Origin: Acidobacteriaceae bacterium
GTDB lineage: Bacteria > Acidobacteriota > Terriglobia > Bryobacterales > Bryobacteraceae
Direction of reading: 5' to 3'
Length of the DNA: 64,000 nt
Assembly (NCBI GenBank): GCA_019240475.1
Contig: JAFAYI010000030.1
Coordinates: 1-64,000 of the forward strand
Part shown: positions 1 to 9,856 of the stretch, piece after piece
Layout of the letters: every line of letters starts with the position of its first letter
Position numbering within the stretch: the first letter of the stretch is position 1
Notes under the pieces: generated by a model
Told to the model about the DNA's origin: nothing
The model's input: only the letters and a program-made list of their open reading frames with translations
The model's database searches: none
Made by a program: the position numbers and the translations under genes

Positions 1-733
1 CTCAGCGAGAATACTTCTCTCTATTGGTTTGGGAGTGCTTGAAAGCGGCGGATCCGAGAAATCCAACATGGCCGCAGTCTGGAATCTCAACTGTTGACTT
101 CAGGGCGAATCACTCATCGAACTCAATCGGAGAGCCCTCCACGGATATGTCCCACAGAAGCCATGTCCGCAACTCAGAAGTTGGACCACAGATGAGCTGG
201 CGTCCGAGCATAGAGTTTCGTAACAGCCTCGAACAGGCCCGCTGGAAGGGGTAGCGGAAGACGCGGTGTTTACGGCTGGAGGGAGGGGAAGGCTTTCCCC
301 ACGGAAACTCAGGCTATCGGCTCTGCCTAGCTACAGTTGAAGTCGTGATTCGGATTACTGTCGGGATCACGGGCAGTTGGCTCGTGATCTAGAATAGGCT
401 GGATTTAGCTTTTTCCGATCAAACATTGCGGTCGACGAACCGTCGTTGAACGCATTGAATCAGGCCAACAAAGAGCCCCGGTACATCCTCGTAGTCCTCT
501 CGCTTGATGCTGTCTCATCAGACGGGTTCGCGCCGGCGGAGGTCGCTCCCGGCTGATTCCCCTCATAATGCGGCTTGCGATCCGCCATCATACTCCGCCG
601 CAGAGTATGGCTGATGAATGGAATCACAACACTCCGCAGCCATGCCGGTAGCGATTCTCAAGGATGAACGGGTCTCGTGAATTTTCATTCACCGATGTGG
701 TGTAATGTGATGAAGCCCGCTCGGGCCTCGCCT
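1..733. other. Non-coding left flank of defence island
   Basis: No convincing gene is visible here. A 76-codon open frame at 24-254 has no recognisable domain or ribosome-binding site and looks like chance. The only structure I can support is the inverted repeat at 589-609, listed separately. No tRNA or att-core copy was found, so the left end of the mobile element is probably outside the window. Confidence 0.5.
589..609. promoter_or_regulatory. Inverted repeat, candidate operator upstream of RHH gene
   Basis: CATACTC (589-595) and GAGTATG (603-609) form a perfect 7-bp inverted repeat with a 7-nt spacer, about 125 bp upstream of the RHH start at 734. A dyad upstream of a methyltransferase operon led by a small DNA-binding protein could be its operator. 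This rests on symmetry and position only; no promoter hexamers are obvious. Confidence 0.3.
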
Positions 734-946
734 ATGGCGAAAGGAACAGCCGATAAGAAGATGAAGAGCCAACCAACGACCTCGGTTCGAGCGTCGATCA
801 GTTTTCCGCCCGACATTTATGAGACGCTTGAGATTATCGCGAAGGAGAAAAAGGTGTCACTCGCCTGGGTCGTGCGCGAGGCGGCTGAGCAGTATATCGG
901 CGAGAAGTGGCCGCTGTTCAGCGGAAAGGTACGGGAACGGTCGTGA
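734..946 (+). CDS. Ribbon-helix-helix protein, candidate R-M regulator
   Basis: A 70-residue protein with a Lys-rich N-terminus and a CopG/Arc-like RHH core: a basic strand (RASISFPPDIY) followed by two helices ending WVVREAAEQYIGEKWPLFS. RHH proteins bind DNA as dimers and usually act as repressors or antitoxins. The ATG at 734 is preferred because the sequence upstream in frame is unlike the family. The gene overlaps the following methyltransferase start by four bases (GTGA), which suggests translational coupling. A close paralogue at 31677-31874 sits just upstream of a second methyltransferase pair and shares 26 of 45 core residues by eye. An autoregulatory controller of restriction-modification is therefore the likeliest role. 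An antitoxin is possible, but no toxin gene is adjacent. Confidence 0.75.
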   Translation: MAKGTADKKMKSQPTTSVRASISFPPDIYETLEIIAKEKKVSLAWVVREAAEQYIGEKWPLFSGKVRERS

Positions 947-2229
947 AGCGGGAAGGATCGCAGCTCAAACTCGTTTTATCGCGTGAAGGACCGGCCCTGC
1001 GGGGACACACGGCGAATGAGCAGCTACCGCTCTCTACCGTCGATCTTTTCTGCGGCGCAGGCGGGATCACCGAAGGCTTTCGGCAGGCGGGCTATTGCTG
1101 TCTTTATGCGAACGACTGCATGAAGGATGCCATCGAGACGTTCCTTTTGAACCACCCGGACGCGATGGCGGAAGCGCGCGATATCGAGACTGTCGATCCG
1201 GTGCAGGTGCGCAAGCGGCTCCATCTCCAGAAAGGCGCGCTCGACGTTCTTGTCGGAGGGCCGCCATGCCAAGGTTTCTCGATTAACGCGCCGGAGCGTT
1301 TCTTAAGCGATCCCCGCAACAAGCTCTTCAAGGATTATCTGCGCTTCCTCGAAGAATTCGAGCCGAAAGCCTTCCTTTTCGAGAATGTTCCGGGCTTGCT
1401 GTCGCTGGGCGACGGCAAGGTATTCCGACAGATCAAGAAATCGTTCGAAGAACATGGTTATCATGTCACCGCCAAAATCCTTTTCGCGGCGCACTATGGC
1501 GTGCCGCAGGAACGCTGGCGGCTGATCCTGCTCGGTTCCAGATACGCGGAAATCGTCCCGCCGAAGCCGACGCACTATGCTACGGGACGCGCCAATTTCC
1601 GTGGCGGCGGGACGCTCACATTCCAACTCAATGCCGAAGACAAGAAACGCCTCATGCCGGGCATCACAGTCGGCGAAGCCATCGGCGATTTGCCACGGCT
1701 CGAAATGGGCGAAGGCTCCGAAACGGTCGGCTATACGGTGGAAGCGCATAGCGGCTACGCCCGCATGATGCGCAATCCGCTGCCGGTCACCTTCAACCAC
1801 TTCGCGGCGAAGCTCTCGAAGCAGAATGTGGAGCGCATGAAATACGTAAAGCCCGGCGGCTCATGGCGCGATATTCCGCACAAGCTGCTGCCGAAGGGCA
1901 TGCAGCGTGCGCGCAAGTCCGATCATACGAAGCGGTACGGACGGCTGCGCAGCGACGGGCTCGCCGGAACGGTCATGACGAAGTGCGATCCGCACTGGGG
2001 TACTGTCTTCCTACCCGACCAGGAACGCTCGCTGACCGTACGCGAAGCGGCGCGGTTCCAGTCTTTCCCGGACGCTTACAAGTTTCTCGGCCCGCGCGTG
2101 TCTCAATACGAGCAGGTCGGCAACGCGGTACCTGTCCTGATGGCAAAAGCCATCGCGCTTCAAATCCGGACACATCTCGAAGCGCACGGCGCGGTGCCTG
2201 CAGGGCTGCCGGAAGCGGCGCATGGCTAG
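943..2229 (+). CDS. DNA (cytosine-5)-methyltransferase
   Basis: A 428-residue C5-cytosine methyltransferase that would methylate cytosine in the site cut by the adjacent endonuclease. Visible motifs in order are motif I (VDLFCGAGG), motif IV with catalytic Cys109 (GGPPCQGFS), motif VI (FENVPG), motif VIII (PQERWRLILLGSR) and motif X (GNAVPV). The GTG at 943 overlaps the RHH stop codon and is preferred. An in-frame GTG at 907 would add 12 residues. The endonuclease start at 2222 overlaps its end by 8 bases. With the endonuclease and vsr it forms a compact type II restriction-modification cassette. The recognition sequence cannot be read from this sequence. Confidence 0.93.
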   Translation: MKREGSQLKLVLSREGPALRGHTANEQLPLSTVDLFCGAGGITEGFRQAGYCCLYANDCMKDAIETFLLNHPDAMAEARDIETVDPVQVRKRLHLQKGALDVLVGGPPCQGFSINAPERFLSDPRNKLFKDYLRFLEEFEPKAFLFENVPGLLSLGDGKVFRQIKKSFEEHGYHVTAKILFAAHYGVPQERWRLILLGSRYAEIVPPKPTHYATGRANFRGGGTLTFQLNAEDKKRLMPGITVGEAIGDLPRLEMGEGSETVGYTVEAHSGYARMMRNPLPVTFNHFAAKLSKQNVERMKYVKPGGSWRDIPHKLLPKGMQRARKSDHTKRYGRLRSDGLAGTVMTKCDPHWGTVFLPDQERSLTVREAARFQSFPDAYKFLGPRVSQYEQVGNAVPVLMAKAIALQIRTHLEAHGAVPAGLPEAAHG

Positions 2230-3124
2230 CCGGATCATCGAATTTTTCGGCTACAACCCCGAAGACCGATCCGCAGCTGCCGTCGCTGGACGACAGAATT
2301 TGCATTGCCCGTTCCTGGACCGGCGATGCGTGAAGACCTTGAGTGACAAGCTCATCAGCGGCGCCTGCACGCTGAAGCCAAGCAACGCGGGACCAGTCAT
2401 CTGCTGCCCAATCCGGCTCTATGCCGGCAATTACGAAGTGCTGCGTGACGTCGCGCGCATCTCGTTCGGGCCAGTGCTTCCGCTGATGTCGGCCAGTGCG
2501 ATCACGTCTGAAACCGGCGAATGCATCGCGGTCTTCGGCAAGGGTTGGGGCAAGGAACTGCGCCTTCCTAACCGGAGCCAGAGCGGCGGCAAAAGCGGCG
2601 CATATTTCGTGGACTGGGTGCTGGCGCATGTGAGCGCGAAACTTGAACTGGTCAGCTTCGTCGCGGTCGAGGTGCAGTCCATCGACACCACGGGAAACTA
2701 CCGCGAGGAGCGCGATACCTACCTCAAGGAACAGTCCTTCAAAGGCAAGAGCACGGCGGGCTTCAATTGGGAGAACGTGAACAAGCGCATTCTCCCGCAG
2801 ATCATCTACAAGGGTCACGTGCTTCGGCAGGAGCCGCTCTGCCAGAAGGGCCTTTTCTTCATCTGTCCGACGCCCGTCTATAAGAAGATTGGTGAACGCT
2901 TGGGCGGCGGCTTGCGCCCCTATCCCATACAGCCTGGCTCCCTCACGATCATGTGGTATGACATCGGCGATCCAGTCGAGGCTGGGAATATCCGATCGCT
3001 CGTGAGCATCGGCCAGTTCACGACAACTATCGACCAGGTGGCGCTCGCATTCACCGCGCCAAGCAATCTGCCGCCCGCTCAAGTCTACGAGAACGCCATC
3101 CGGGCGTCGCTGGAGCGCAAGTGA
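2222..3124 (+). CDS. NotI-like type II restriction endonuclease
   Basis: A 300-residue protein resembling the restriction enzyme NotI. The N-terminus IIEFFGYNP and the cysteines Cys29 (CPFL), Cys36 (CVK), Cys49 and Cys61/62 (CCPIRLY) match the order of the NotI Fe-Cys4 metal-binding domain. The stretch FVDW (Asp131) followed by VEVQ (Glu150, Gln152) matches the D...ExQ PD-(D/E)XK-type active centre. It is shorter than NotI, which is about 380 residues. It lies between its likely cognate C5 methyltransferase and vsr, overlapping the former by 8 bases and abutting the latter. NotI cuts an 8-bp GC site. Whether this enzyme shares that specificity is unknown, but the assignment to the family is good. 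Confidence 0.82.
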   Translation: MASRIIEFFGYNPEDRSAAAVAGRQNLHCPFLDRRCVKTLSDKLISGACTLKPSNAGPVICCPIRLYAGNYEVLRDVARISFGPVLPLMSASAITSETGECIAVFGKGWGKELRLPNRSQSGGKSGAYFVDWVLAHVSAKLELVSFVAVEVQSIDTTGNYREERDTYLKEQSFKGKSTAGFNWENVNKRILPQIIYKGHVLRQEPLCQKGLFFICPTPVYKKIGERLGGGLRPYPIQPGSLTIMWYDIGDPVEAGNIRSLVSIGQFTTTIDQVALAFTAPSNLPPAQVYENAIRASLERK

Positions 3125-3529
3125 ATGGACCGCAGCGCCAACATGCGCGCCATCCGCTCGAAGGACATGAAGCCCGAGCTGGCCGTACGGAGCCTCGTGC
3201 ATCGCATGGGCTATCGCTACCGGCTGCACCGGCACGACTTGCCGGGCAGGCCGGACCTAGTGTTTCCGGGCAGGAAAAAGGTTATCTTCGTTCACGGCTG
3301 CTTTTGGCATTGCCATAACTGCAAGACGGCTCACGTCCCAAAGTCGAACCGGGACTACTGGGAGCCGAAGCTGGAGCGCAACCGGACGCGAGACGCGAGG
3401 AACCTTGTTGTTCTGAAAACAGCGGGCTGGCAATCGCTCGTGCTTTGGGAATGTGAATTGAATGATCCAGAAGACATGCGTGCGCGTATAAGACGTTTCC
3501 TGGGGAGAGAAAGAGTATTGAATGGATAA
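3125..3529 (+). CDS. vsr: Very short patch repair endonuclease Vsr
   Basis: A 134-residue Vsr homologue of usual length. Vsr nicks next to the T in T:G mismatches that arise when 5-methylcytosine deaminates, so that the C5-methylated site is restored. Visible signatures are the N-terminal RSKDMKPEL motif, catalytic Asp44 (GRPDLVF), His57, the intercalating Phe60-Trp61 pair and His62 in VHGCFWHC, and a Cys/His zinc-like cluster (HCHNCK). Its start codon directly follows the endonuclease stop, and its end overlaps the next start by 8 bases, so it is in the same operon. Its presence supports the call that the methyltransferase makes 5-methylcytosine. Confidence 0.95.
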   Translation: MDRSANMRAIRSKDMKPELAVRSLVHRMGYRYRLHRHDLPGRPDLVFPGRKKVIFVHGCFWHCHNCKTAHVPKSNRDYWEPKLERNRTRDARNLVVLKTAGWQSLVLWECELNDPEDMRARIRRFLGRERVLNG

Positions 3530-6383
3530 AGGCGCTCATTTTCATAAGTGTGATTTTCAGGTGCATACGCCGCGCGACCTCAATTGGGAAGGCGACGGAG
3601 CCGTTACCGATGGGGAACGCGCCGAGTATGCGCAGGATTTCGTTGCCGCTTGCCGCGAGAAGGGTATCGACGCCGTCGCAATCACGGATCATCACGACTT
3701 GTGCATCTTCAAATACATCAGGCAGGCGGCGGAGCAGGAAACGGATGATAACGGGAAGCCGCTGCCGCCCGAACGGCGGCTGACCGTGTTTCCCGGCATG
3801 GAACTGACACTTGCCGTTCCGTGCCAAGCCTTACTGATCCTCGATGCGGATTTTCCAGTGCAACTTCTGCCGCAGGTGGTGGCGGCATTGAGCGTCACGC
3901 AGGCCCCGGATGCGTCTGAAAAGCACGCGCAGATAGAGCGTCTCGAACACATCAAGACCTTCCAGGACCTTTATGACGAACTGAACAAGCGCGATTTCCT
4001 GCGTGACAGGTTTATTGTCTTCCCGCACGTTGGGGAAAGCGGCAACTTCACGATGCTGCGCAGCGGATTTCAGGCGCAGTACAAGAGCATGCCTTGCGTT
4101 GGCGGCTTTGTCGACGGTTCCGTGACGCAGCACGGGAAGGGAAACAAGGAAATCCTGAGCGGGAAAAACAAGGCATATGGTAACAAGGCCATTGCGGTTT
4201 TCCAGACGTCGGATAACCGCAAGCGCGATTTCGCCGATCTCGGCAAACACCCGACATGGGTGAAATGGGCGCGGCCCACCGCTGAGGCTCTCCGACAAGC
4301 CTGCCTTGCGCGGCACTCACGCGTATCACACGCGGAGCCGAGACTTCCGTCGATCCAGATTACGCGCGTCGAGGTGTCGAACAGCAGGTTCTTGGGGCCG
4401 GTCATGCTCGACTTCAATCCACAATACAACGCCGTGATCGGCGGACGCGGAACGGGCAAGTCAACAATCCTTGAATACATCCGCTGGGCACTCTGCGACC
4501 AGCCGCCGAGCCTGAACGGAGAAGGCGAAGAAATTGCCGATTTCCAGAAACGGCGACAGTCGCTCATCGACGGCACACTACTTCCGCTCGATGCTGTGGT
4601 CGATATTAGCTTTCTCCTCAACGGCGTGTCACACGTTATCCGGCGTAAGGCGTCAGGGGAGCTGACGCTGAAGATCGGCGATGCCTCGTTCCAACCCTGC
4701 ACGGAACAGAACGTGCGCGAACTCCTGCCGATCCGCGCTTACAGCCAGAAACAACTGAGCGCCGTCGGTGCGCGTCTCGACGAACTCCGCCGTTTCGTTC
4801 ACGCGCCGATACAGGGCGAGCTCGACGGTCTCCAAGAGCGCATCAACGGACTTGGGATCGACCTGCGCGTGGCCTTCGACCGCGTCATCCGCTTCAGGGC
4901 GCTACAAGCAGAAATTGCCGCGCACGATATCGAGCGCAAATCGCTCAACGAGCAGATCGAGAAATTGCGTGCGTCCCTCAAAGGTCTTTCCCCGAACGAC
5001 CAGGCGATCATCGCGCGGCAAGGCGTTTATGAGGCCGAACAGCGCCTCGTGCAGTCGCTCGAACGCGACGCGAATGCCGCGAAACAGGCGCTTTCCACCG
5101 CAGCTGCCGAATTCAAACGGTTGCCCGTGCAGATCGACCCGAAGAGCGCGACGGAGAATGGGCCGCTCCTGGAGAAGGCACACGCCGATTTTTCGAGGTG
5201 GATTGCCGGCGTGCGGTCGGCAATCGCCTCTTATCAAGACGTTTTCACGGAGCCGGTCGCGGGCAAGCCGCTGGGAGAATACTTCGGGGCGCTTGGGGCG
5301 TGGCGCGAAAAAAGAGAAGCCCATCGCAAGGAATATGACCACGCAAAGAAGCGCGCTGCCACGCATGAAGAGACGTTGCGCCAGATTCAGGCCCTGGAAG
5401 CGAGGCTGGCTGAGCTGAACGAGACTGCCGACAACAAGGTGCAGCAACTCGCCCGCCTCGGCGATCCGGCAGCGGAATTCGTGACAGCGCGCGACGAATG
5501 GAAAACCGCGCATCGCAAACGGGCCGACTTGCTGGAGCAGCAATGCACCGAACTGACTGCTGTATCTAAGTCGCGGCTGAAAGCGGTCTTGAGGCGCGCA
5601 ACCGACATCGAGCCCTTGGCGGAAAAGCTCAGGCAACTGGTCAAAGGAACGAAAACGCGCGGCGAGAAGATCGAGAAACTGGTGGAGCAGATTTCGACGA
5701 ACGCCGATCCGCTTGAAACGTGGCACGGCATTCTGGATGAACTGCAAGCATTGGCCTGGGTTCGTGTCGAAGACGAAGCTACGACGGTATTGCCCGCATC
5801 GCCGCGTCTTGACAATGCCGGTTTCATCCCGAAAGAAAAAATCGCGCTTGCCCGCCAGATACAGCCTTCCGCGTGGCTGGACCTCCTTCTTTTCGACCTG
5901 AGGGACTTGCCGGTCTTTCAATACCAGGTAAGGCAAGATGATTTCCTGCCTTTCGAGAAGGCCTCGCCGGGCCAGCAGGCGACGGCTCTGCTCTCGATCC
6001 TGCTCCTTCAGGATGGACCGCCGCTGCTTATCGACCAGCCGGAAGACGATCTCAACATGAAGATCATCAACGATATCGTCGAGACGCTTTGGCAGGCGAA
6101 GACGCACCGGCAGGTGATTTTTGCGAGCCACAACGCGAACCTCGTTGTGAACGGCGACGCGGAATTCATCATCTGCTGCGACTACCGGACGACGGCGACG
6201 GAATCGGGAGGCCAGATCAAGTGCATGGGCGCAATCGACGTACCGGAAATCAACCGCGAAATTGCCGAAGTCATGGAAGGCGGCATCGAAGCGTTCAAGC
6301 TGCGTTACCAGAAATACGGCCTCGCACCAGTGGGACTGCCTCAGCCTGAGATTGCCGCAGCGGCAGGAAAGGATGTGACCTGA
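3522..6383 (+). CDS. PHP domain-SMC-like ATPase (TrlF-type)
   Basis: A 953-residue two-part protein. The N-terminal ~280 residues resemble a PHP phosphoesterase: HKCDFQVHTPRD, AITDHHD and a later His motif (FPHVGESG) offer metal ligands. The C-terminal two thirds are an SMC/RecN-like ATPase with Walker A GGRGTGKST, a long coiled coil (roughly residues 430-720), the ABC signature SPGQQ, Walker B LLIDQPEDDL and the H-loop SHN. This architecture matches proteins named TrlF-family AAA-like ATPase, which recur in defence islands. A DNA-end-sensing nuclease role is plausible but inferred. It overlaps vsr by 8 bases, so it is co-transcribed with the R-M cassette. Confidence 0.8.
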   Translation: MDKGAHFHKCDFQVHTPRDLNWEGDGAVTDGERAEYAQDFVAACREKGIDAVAITDHHDLCIFKYIRQAAEQETDDNGKPLPPERRLTVFPGMELTLAVPCQALLILDADFPVQLLPQVVAALSVTQAPDASEKHAQIERLEHIKTFQDLYDELNKRDFLRDRFIVFPHVGESGNFTMLRSGFQAQYKSMPCVGGFVDGSVTQHGKGNKEILSGKNKAYGNKAIAVFQTSDNRKRDFADLGKHPTWVKWARPTAEALRQACLARHSRVSHAEPRLPSIQITRVEVSNSRFLGPVMLDFNPQYNAVIGGRGTGKSTILEYIRWALCDQPPSLNGEGEEIADFQKRRQSLIDGTLLPLDAVVDISFLLNGVSHVIRRKASGELTLKIGDASFQPCTEQNVRELLPIRAYSQKQLSAVGARLDELRRFVHAPIQGELDGLQERINGLGIDLRVAFDRVIRFRALQAEIAAHDIERKSLNEQIEKLRASLKGLSPNDQAIIARQGVYEAEQRLVQSLERDANAAKQALSTAAAEFKRLPVQIDPKSATENGPLLEKAHADFSRWIAGVRSAIASYQDVFTEPVAGKPLGEYFGALGAWREKREAHRKEYDHAKKRAATHEETLRQIQALEARLAELNETADNKVQQLARLGDPAAEFVTARDEWKTAHRKRADLLEQQCTELTAVSKSRLKAVLRRATDIEPLAEKLRQLVKGTKTRGEKIEKLVEQISTNADPLETWHGILDELQALAWVRVEDEATTVLPASPRLDNAGFIPKEKIALARQIQPSAWLDLLLFDLRDLPVFQYQVRQDDFLPFEKASPGQQATALLSILLLQDGPPLLIDQPEDDLNMKIINDIVETLWQAKTHRQVIFASHNANLVVNGDAEFIICCDYRTTATESGGQIKCMGAIDVPEINREIAEVMEGGIEAFKLRYQKYGLAPVGLPQPEIAAAAGKDVT

Positions 6384-6406
6384 GCGGCTAGGACCAAGGC
6401 CCTTGT

Positions 6407-9400
6407 ATGAAAATCCTGCGAAACGAGATTTCTCTTACGGCCACGGATCTTGCTAATCATCTGTCTTGCGGTCATCTCACGTCACTGGATCTGCATCTCG
6501 CCCGAGGCGAGATGCCGGAGCCCGCATGGAGCAATCCGCATCTGCACGTATTGCAAGAGCGTGGCCTCGCACATGAACAAGCGTACGTCGAGAGCCTTCG
6601 CGCGCAGGGATTGTCCATCGTAAGTCTGGCCGACGAACTCGCGGACACGGCGGAGCGCGCGACGTGGGCTGCAATGAAGAACGGCGTGCAAGTGATCGTT
6701 CAGGCGGCTTTGTCGGGAGGCTGCTGGCGCGGCCGCGCCGACGTGCTGCTGCGCGTCGACCATCCCGAACGAACAAGCCGCTGCGGGTCTTGGTCCTACG
6801 AAGCCGTGGACTGCAAGCTTGCGAGTGAGACAAAAGCGGAAACCGCGCTGCAGCTATGCCTTTATTCGCAGCTGCTCGCCGATTTGCAGGGCATGGAACC
6901 GCAATACTTTCACGTGATCCGGCCAGGCACCGGCTTCGTTCCGGAAACCTATCGGTTCGCTTCTTTCGGCGCCTATTACCGGTCTGTGAAGCGGTCGCTA
7001 GTTGACGCGATTGCCGATGAACCCGCCACTTATCCGGAGCCGGTGGAGCATTGCGATATCTGCCGCTGGTGGAAAAATTGCGACACGCGGCGGCGGCGTG
7101 ACGATCATCTATCGTTTGTTGCCGGAGCGTCGCGATTGCAACGGAAGGAACTGACGGTGCGCGGCGTGCCGACACTTGCCGCTCTGGCTGTGGTGCCGCT
7201 GCCGATACCGTTCAATCCGTCACGCGGAGCGGTCGAGGGTTATACGCGGATACGGCAACAGGCCCGCATTCAGCTCGAGGCGCGCGACGGCGGAAAGCTG
7301 AAATTCGAATTCCTGCAATACGAACCGGGAGACGGTCTATGCCGCCTTCCCGCACCTTCTCCCGGCGACATTTTTTTGGACTTCGAAGGAGACCCTTTCG
7401 TCTCCGAAGGCGGTCTTGAATACCTGTTCGGCGTTGCAACATGGGATGCGGGTCAGAAGCTGGTTCATCAGGGCAAATGGGCCGTCGACCGGACGCACGA
7501 GCGGAACGTGTTCGAGTGGTTTATCGACTATACGTTCGAGCAGCTTTCACGGTATCCCGGTCTTCATATTTATCACTTTGGCGCTTATGAGCCCGCTGCG
7601 ATCAAGCGCCTGATGCTTCGTTATGCGACCCGCGAAGAGGAAACAGACCGGCTGCTCCGGGGCAAAATCTTCGTCGATTTGCACGCCGTCATCAAAGAGG
7701 CGATCCGGGCGAGCGTCGAGCAATACTCCTTGAAGGAAATGGAGAGGTTCTGCGGCTATCAGCGCAGAATTCCGCTCCCCGAAGCCAACCAGGCCCGGCA
7801 TTTTATCGAGCATCAGCTTGAACTCGGGCTTTCAAACGCCTTGACGGACGCTGCGTGCTCGACTGTTGAAAGCTATAACGAGGATGATTGCCGCGCCACC
7901 GCCGCACTTCGCGAATGGCTGGAGGTGCGGCGGTCGGAGATGATCGCGAACGGAAAAGATGTTCCGCGGCCAGAAGCCAAGGACATGTCCGCGAGCGAAG
8001 AGGTAGCGGCTCATCAGGAACGTGTGACGGCGCTCTTCGATGCGTTGACGCGCGATCTTCCTCCTGAACCTGAGAACCGCACTGAGGAGCAATCGGCCCG
8101 CTGGCTTCTGGCGCATGCGCTCGACTGGCACCGGCGCGAAGAAAAAGTCAAATGGTGGGAGTTCTTCCGGATGAAAGACTGTTCCGATGAAGACCTTCTT
8201 GACGAAAAAACGGCGCTCTCAGGGCTGACGCTTGTTCAGCGGATGCCCAAGAGTAGCCCAAGGGAGCGTGCGCCTATCGACCGTTACACCTTTCCGTCCC
8301 AGGAATGTTCGATCCGCGTGCGCGACAAGGTTTACACGCTCGATGAAAACCAGTTCGGCAACATCGTGACGATTGATCCCGCCGCGCGTACCATCGACAT
8401 CAAGAAACTGATGCGGCTGGACACCCTTCATCCACACGCGCTGTTCGCGCACGCTTATTACGGGACAGAAGAACAAACGAACTCTATCCTGCGGCTCGCC
8501 GACTGGATCGTCGCAAACGGCATGGATGCGCCCGGCCCATATCGCGCCGCCCGCGATCTGCTGCTGCGCACGCCGCCGCGTCTGTCGAACGGTCAGAGCC
8601 TTGTGCCAACGGACGGCGAAACGGCGCTCGATGTCGCACGGCGTCTCGGCGTGGCGCTCGAACGCTCGGTTCTTCCAATACAGGGACCGCCCGGTTCCGG
8701 CAAGACCTACACCGGCGCGCGCATGATTTGCGAACTGGTCAGAAACGGCAAGAAGGTCGGAATAACCGCAGTCGGCCACAAGGTCATCCGCAAGCTTCTG
8801 GACGAAGTTGTAAAAGCGGCAGGACAGACTAGTACCGCAGGCGTTCGCTCCGCGCACCGGATGGAGGGCGATGGTGCCGAGGAAGGTCCAGTGCAGGAGG
8901 TTGGCTCGAATGAAAAGGCCCTTGCCGGCCTGAAGGACGGAACCATCAATGTTCTCGGTGGAACGTCTTGGCTCTGGTCCCGCGCTGAGTTCGCGGGCGC
9001 TGTCGATGTCCTGTTTGTCGATGAAGCTGGGCAAATGTCTCTTGCGAATGTGCTGGCCTGCGCCCCCGCCGGGTCAGGCCTCGTGCTGCTGGGCGATCCG
9101 CAGCAACTTGAACAGCCTCAGAAAGGGAGCCATCCGGAAGGATCGGACATATCGGCTCTGGCACACCTGCTCGACGGGCGACGTACCATCGGCGAAACGC
9201 AAGGGCTTTTCCTTGCGGAGACGCGTCGGCTTCATCCGGCCATCTGTTCCTTCACGTCGGAGTTGTTTTACGAGGGCCGTCTTGCGCCGTATCCCGGTCT
9301 TGAGCGGCAGGCACTCGACGTTCCTCCGCCTTTCTCCGGTGCGGGCTTGTGGTTTGTTCCCGTTGATCACGAAGGCAATCAGAGCTATTCGCTCGAAGAG

Positions 9401-9856
9401 ATCGACTGTATTGCGGGTATTGTGGAGCATCTGCTGCAAAGTAGCCCGACCTGGATTGATTGCGAGTGCAATCGCAAGCGGCTGACTGCCGAGAACATCC
9501 TGATCGTGGCTCCTTATAATGATCAGGTCAACCGGCTGAAGACGCGCATACCTGCCGCAGTTGTCGGCACGGTTGACAAGTTCCAGGGACAGGAAGCGCC
9601 GGTTGTCATTTTCGGAATGACAACATCATCGCCACGAGACGCGCCGCGCGGAATGGAATTCCTTTACAGTCTAAATCGCTTCAACGTTGCAACGTCACGG
9701 GCGCGCTGCACCTGTATTGTCGTGGGCAGCGCGAAACTGCTCTCGCCCGAGTGCCGCACGCCGCGTCACATGGAGCTTGCAAATGTGTTGTGCCGGTACG
9801 TGGAGACTAGCGCGGTAATCCGACCGTCGCAGGCCGGCACCGGCGCTGTCGGCTGA
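6407..9856 (+). CDS. RecB-like nuclease/SF1 helicase (TM0106-type)
   Basis: A 1149-residue multidomain nucleic-acid enzyme. The N-terminus has a RecB-like nuclease region (AVDCKLASETKAETALQLC) and a Cys cluster (CDICRWWKNC) that may bind iron-sulfur. The middle contains a DEDD exonuclease-like motif (GDIFLDFEGDPF, residues ~320-335). The C-terminus is a Dna2/Upf1-like SF1 helicase with Walker A IQGPPGSGKT, Walker B FVDEAGQ, motif III LLGDPQQL, motif IV ETRRLHP and motifs V/VI (TVDKFQGQEAP, NVATSRAR). It starts 23 bases after the PHP-SMC gene, so it probably ends the same operon. DNA end processing in defence is the inferred role. Confidence 0.88.
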   Translation: MKILRNEISLTATDLANHLSCGHLTSLDLHLARGEMPEPAWSNPHLHVLQERGLAHEQAYVESLRAQGLSIVSLADELADTAERATWAAMKNGVQVIVQAALSGGCWRGRADVLLRVDHPERTSRCGSWSYEAVDCKLASETKAETALQLCLYSQLLADLQGMEPQYFHVIRPGTGFVPETYRFASFGAYYRSVKRSLVDAIADEPATYPEPVEHCDICRWWKNCDTRRRRDDHLSFVAGASRLQRKELTVRGVPTLAALAVVPLPIPFNPSRGAVEGYTRIRQQARIQLEARDGGKLKFEFLQYEPGDGLCRLPAPSPGDIFLDFEGDPFVSEGGLEYLFGVATWDAGQKLVHQGKWAVDRTHERNVFEWFIDYTFEQLSRYPGLHIYHFGAYEPAAIKRLMLRYATREEETDRLLRGKIFVDLHAVIKEAIRASVEQYSLKEMERFCGYQRRIPLPEANQARHFIEHQLELGLSNALTDAACSTVESYNEDDCRATAALREWLEVRRSEMIANGKDVPRPEAKDMSASEEVAAHQERVTALFDALTRDLPPEPENRTEEQSARWLLAHALDWHRREEKVKWWEFFRMKDCSDEDLLDEKTALSGLTLVQRMPKSSPRERAPIDRYTFPSQECSIRVRDKVYTLDENQFGNIVTIDPAARTIDIKKLMRLDTLHPHALFAHAYYGTEEQTNSILRLADWIVANGMDAPGPYRAARDLLLRTPPRLSNGQSLVPTDGETALDVARRLGVALERSVLPIQGPPGSGKTYTGARMICELVRNGKKVGITAVGHKVIRKLLDEVVKAAGQTSTAGVRSAHRMEGDGAEEGPVQEVGSNEKALAGLKDGTINVLGGTSWLWSRAEFAGAVDVLFVDEAGQMSLANVLACAPAGSGLVLLGDPQQLEQPQKGSHPEGSDISALAHLLDGRRTIGETQGLFLAETRRLHPAICSFTSELFYEGRLAPYPGLERQALDVPPPFSGAGLWFVPVDHEGNQSYSLEEIDCIAGIVEHLLQSSPTWIDCECNRKRLTAENILIVAPYNDQVNRLKTRIPAAVVGTVDKFQGQEAPVVIFGMTTSSPRDAPRGMEFLYSLNRFNVATSRARCTCIVVGSAKLLSPECRTPRHMELANVLCRYVETSAVIRPSQAGTGAVG

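Noticed and set aside
24..254. 76-codon frame at the left edge
   Set aside because: No domain, no ribosome site and low-complexity content; length is expected by chance in GC-rich DNA.
1973..3235. 420-codon frame on the minus strand
   Set aside because: It is antisense to the methyltransferase, endonuclease and vsr, all of which have clear family motifs.
4902..6131. 409-codon minus-strand frame
   Set aside because: Antisense shadow of the PHP-SMC ATPase; Arg/Leu-rich with no recognisable motif.
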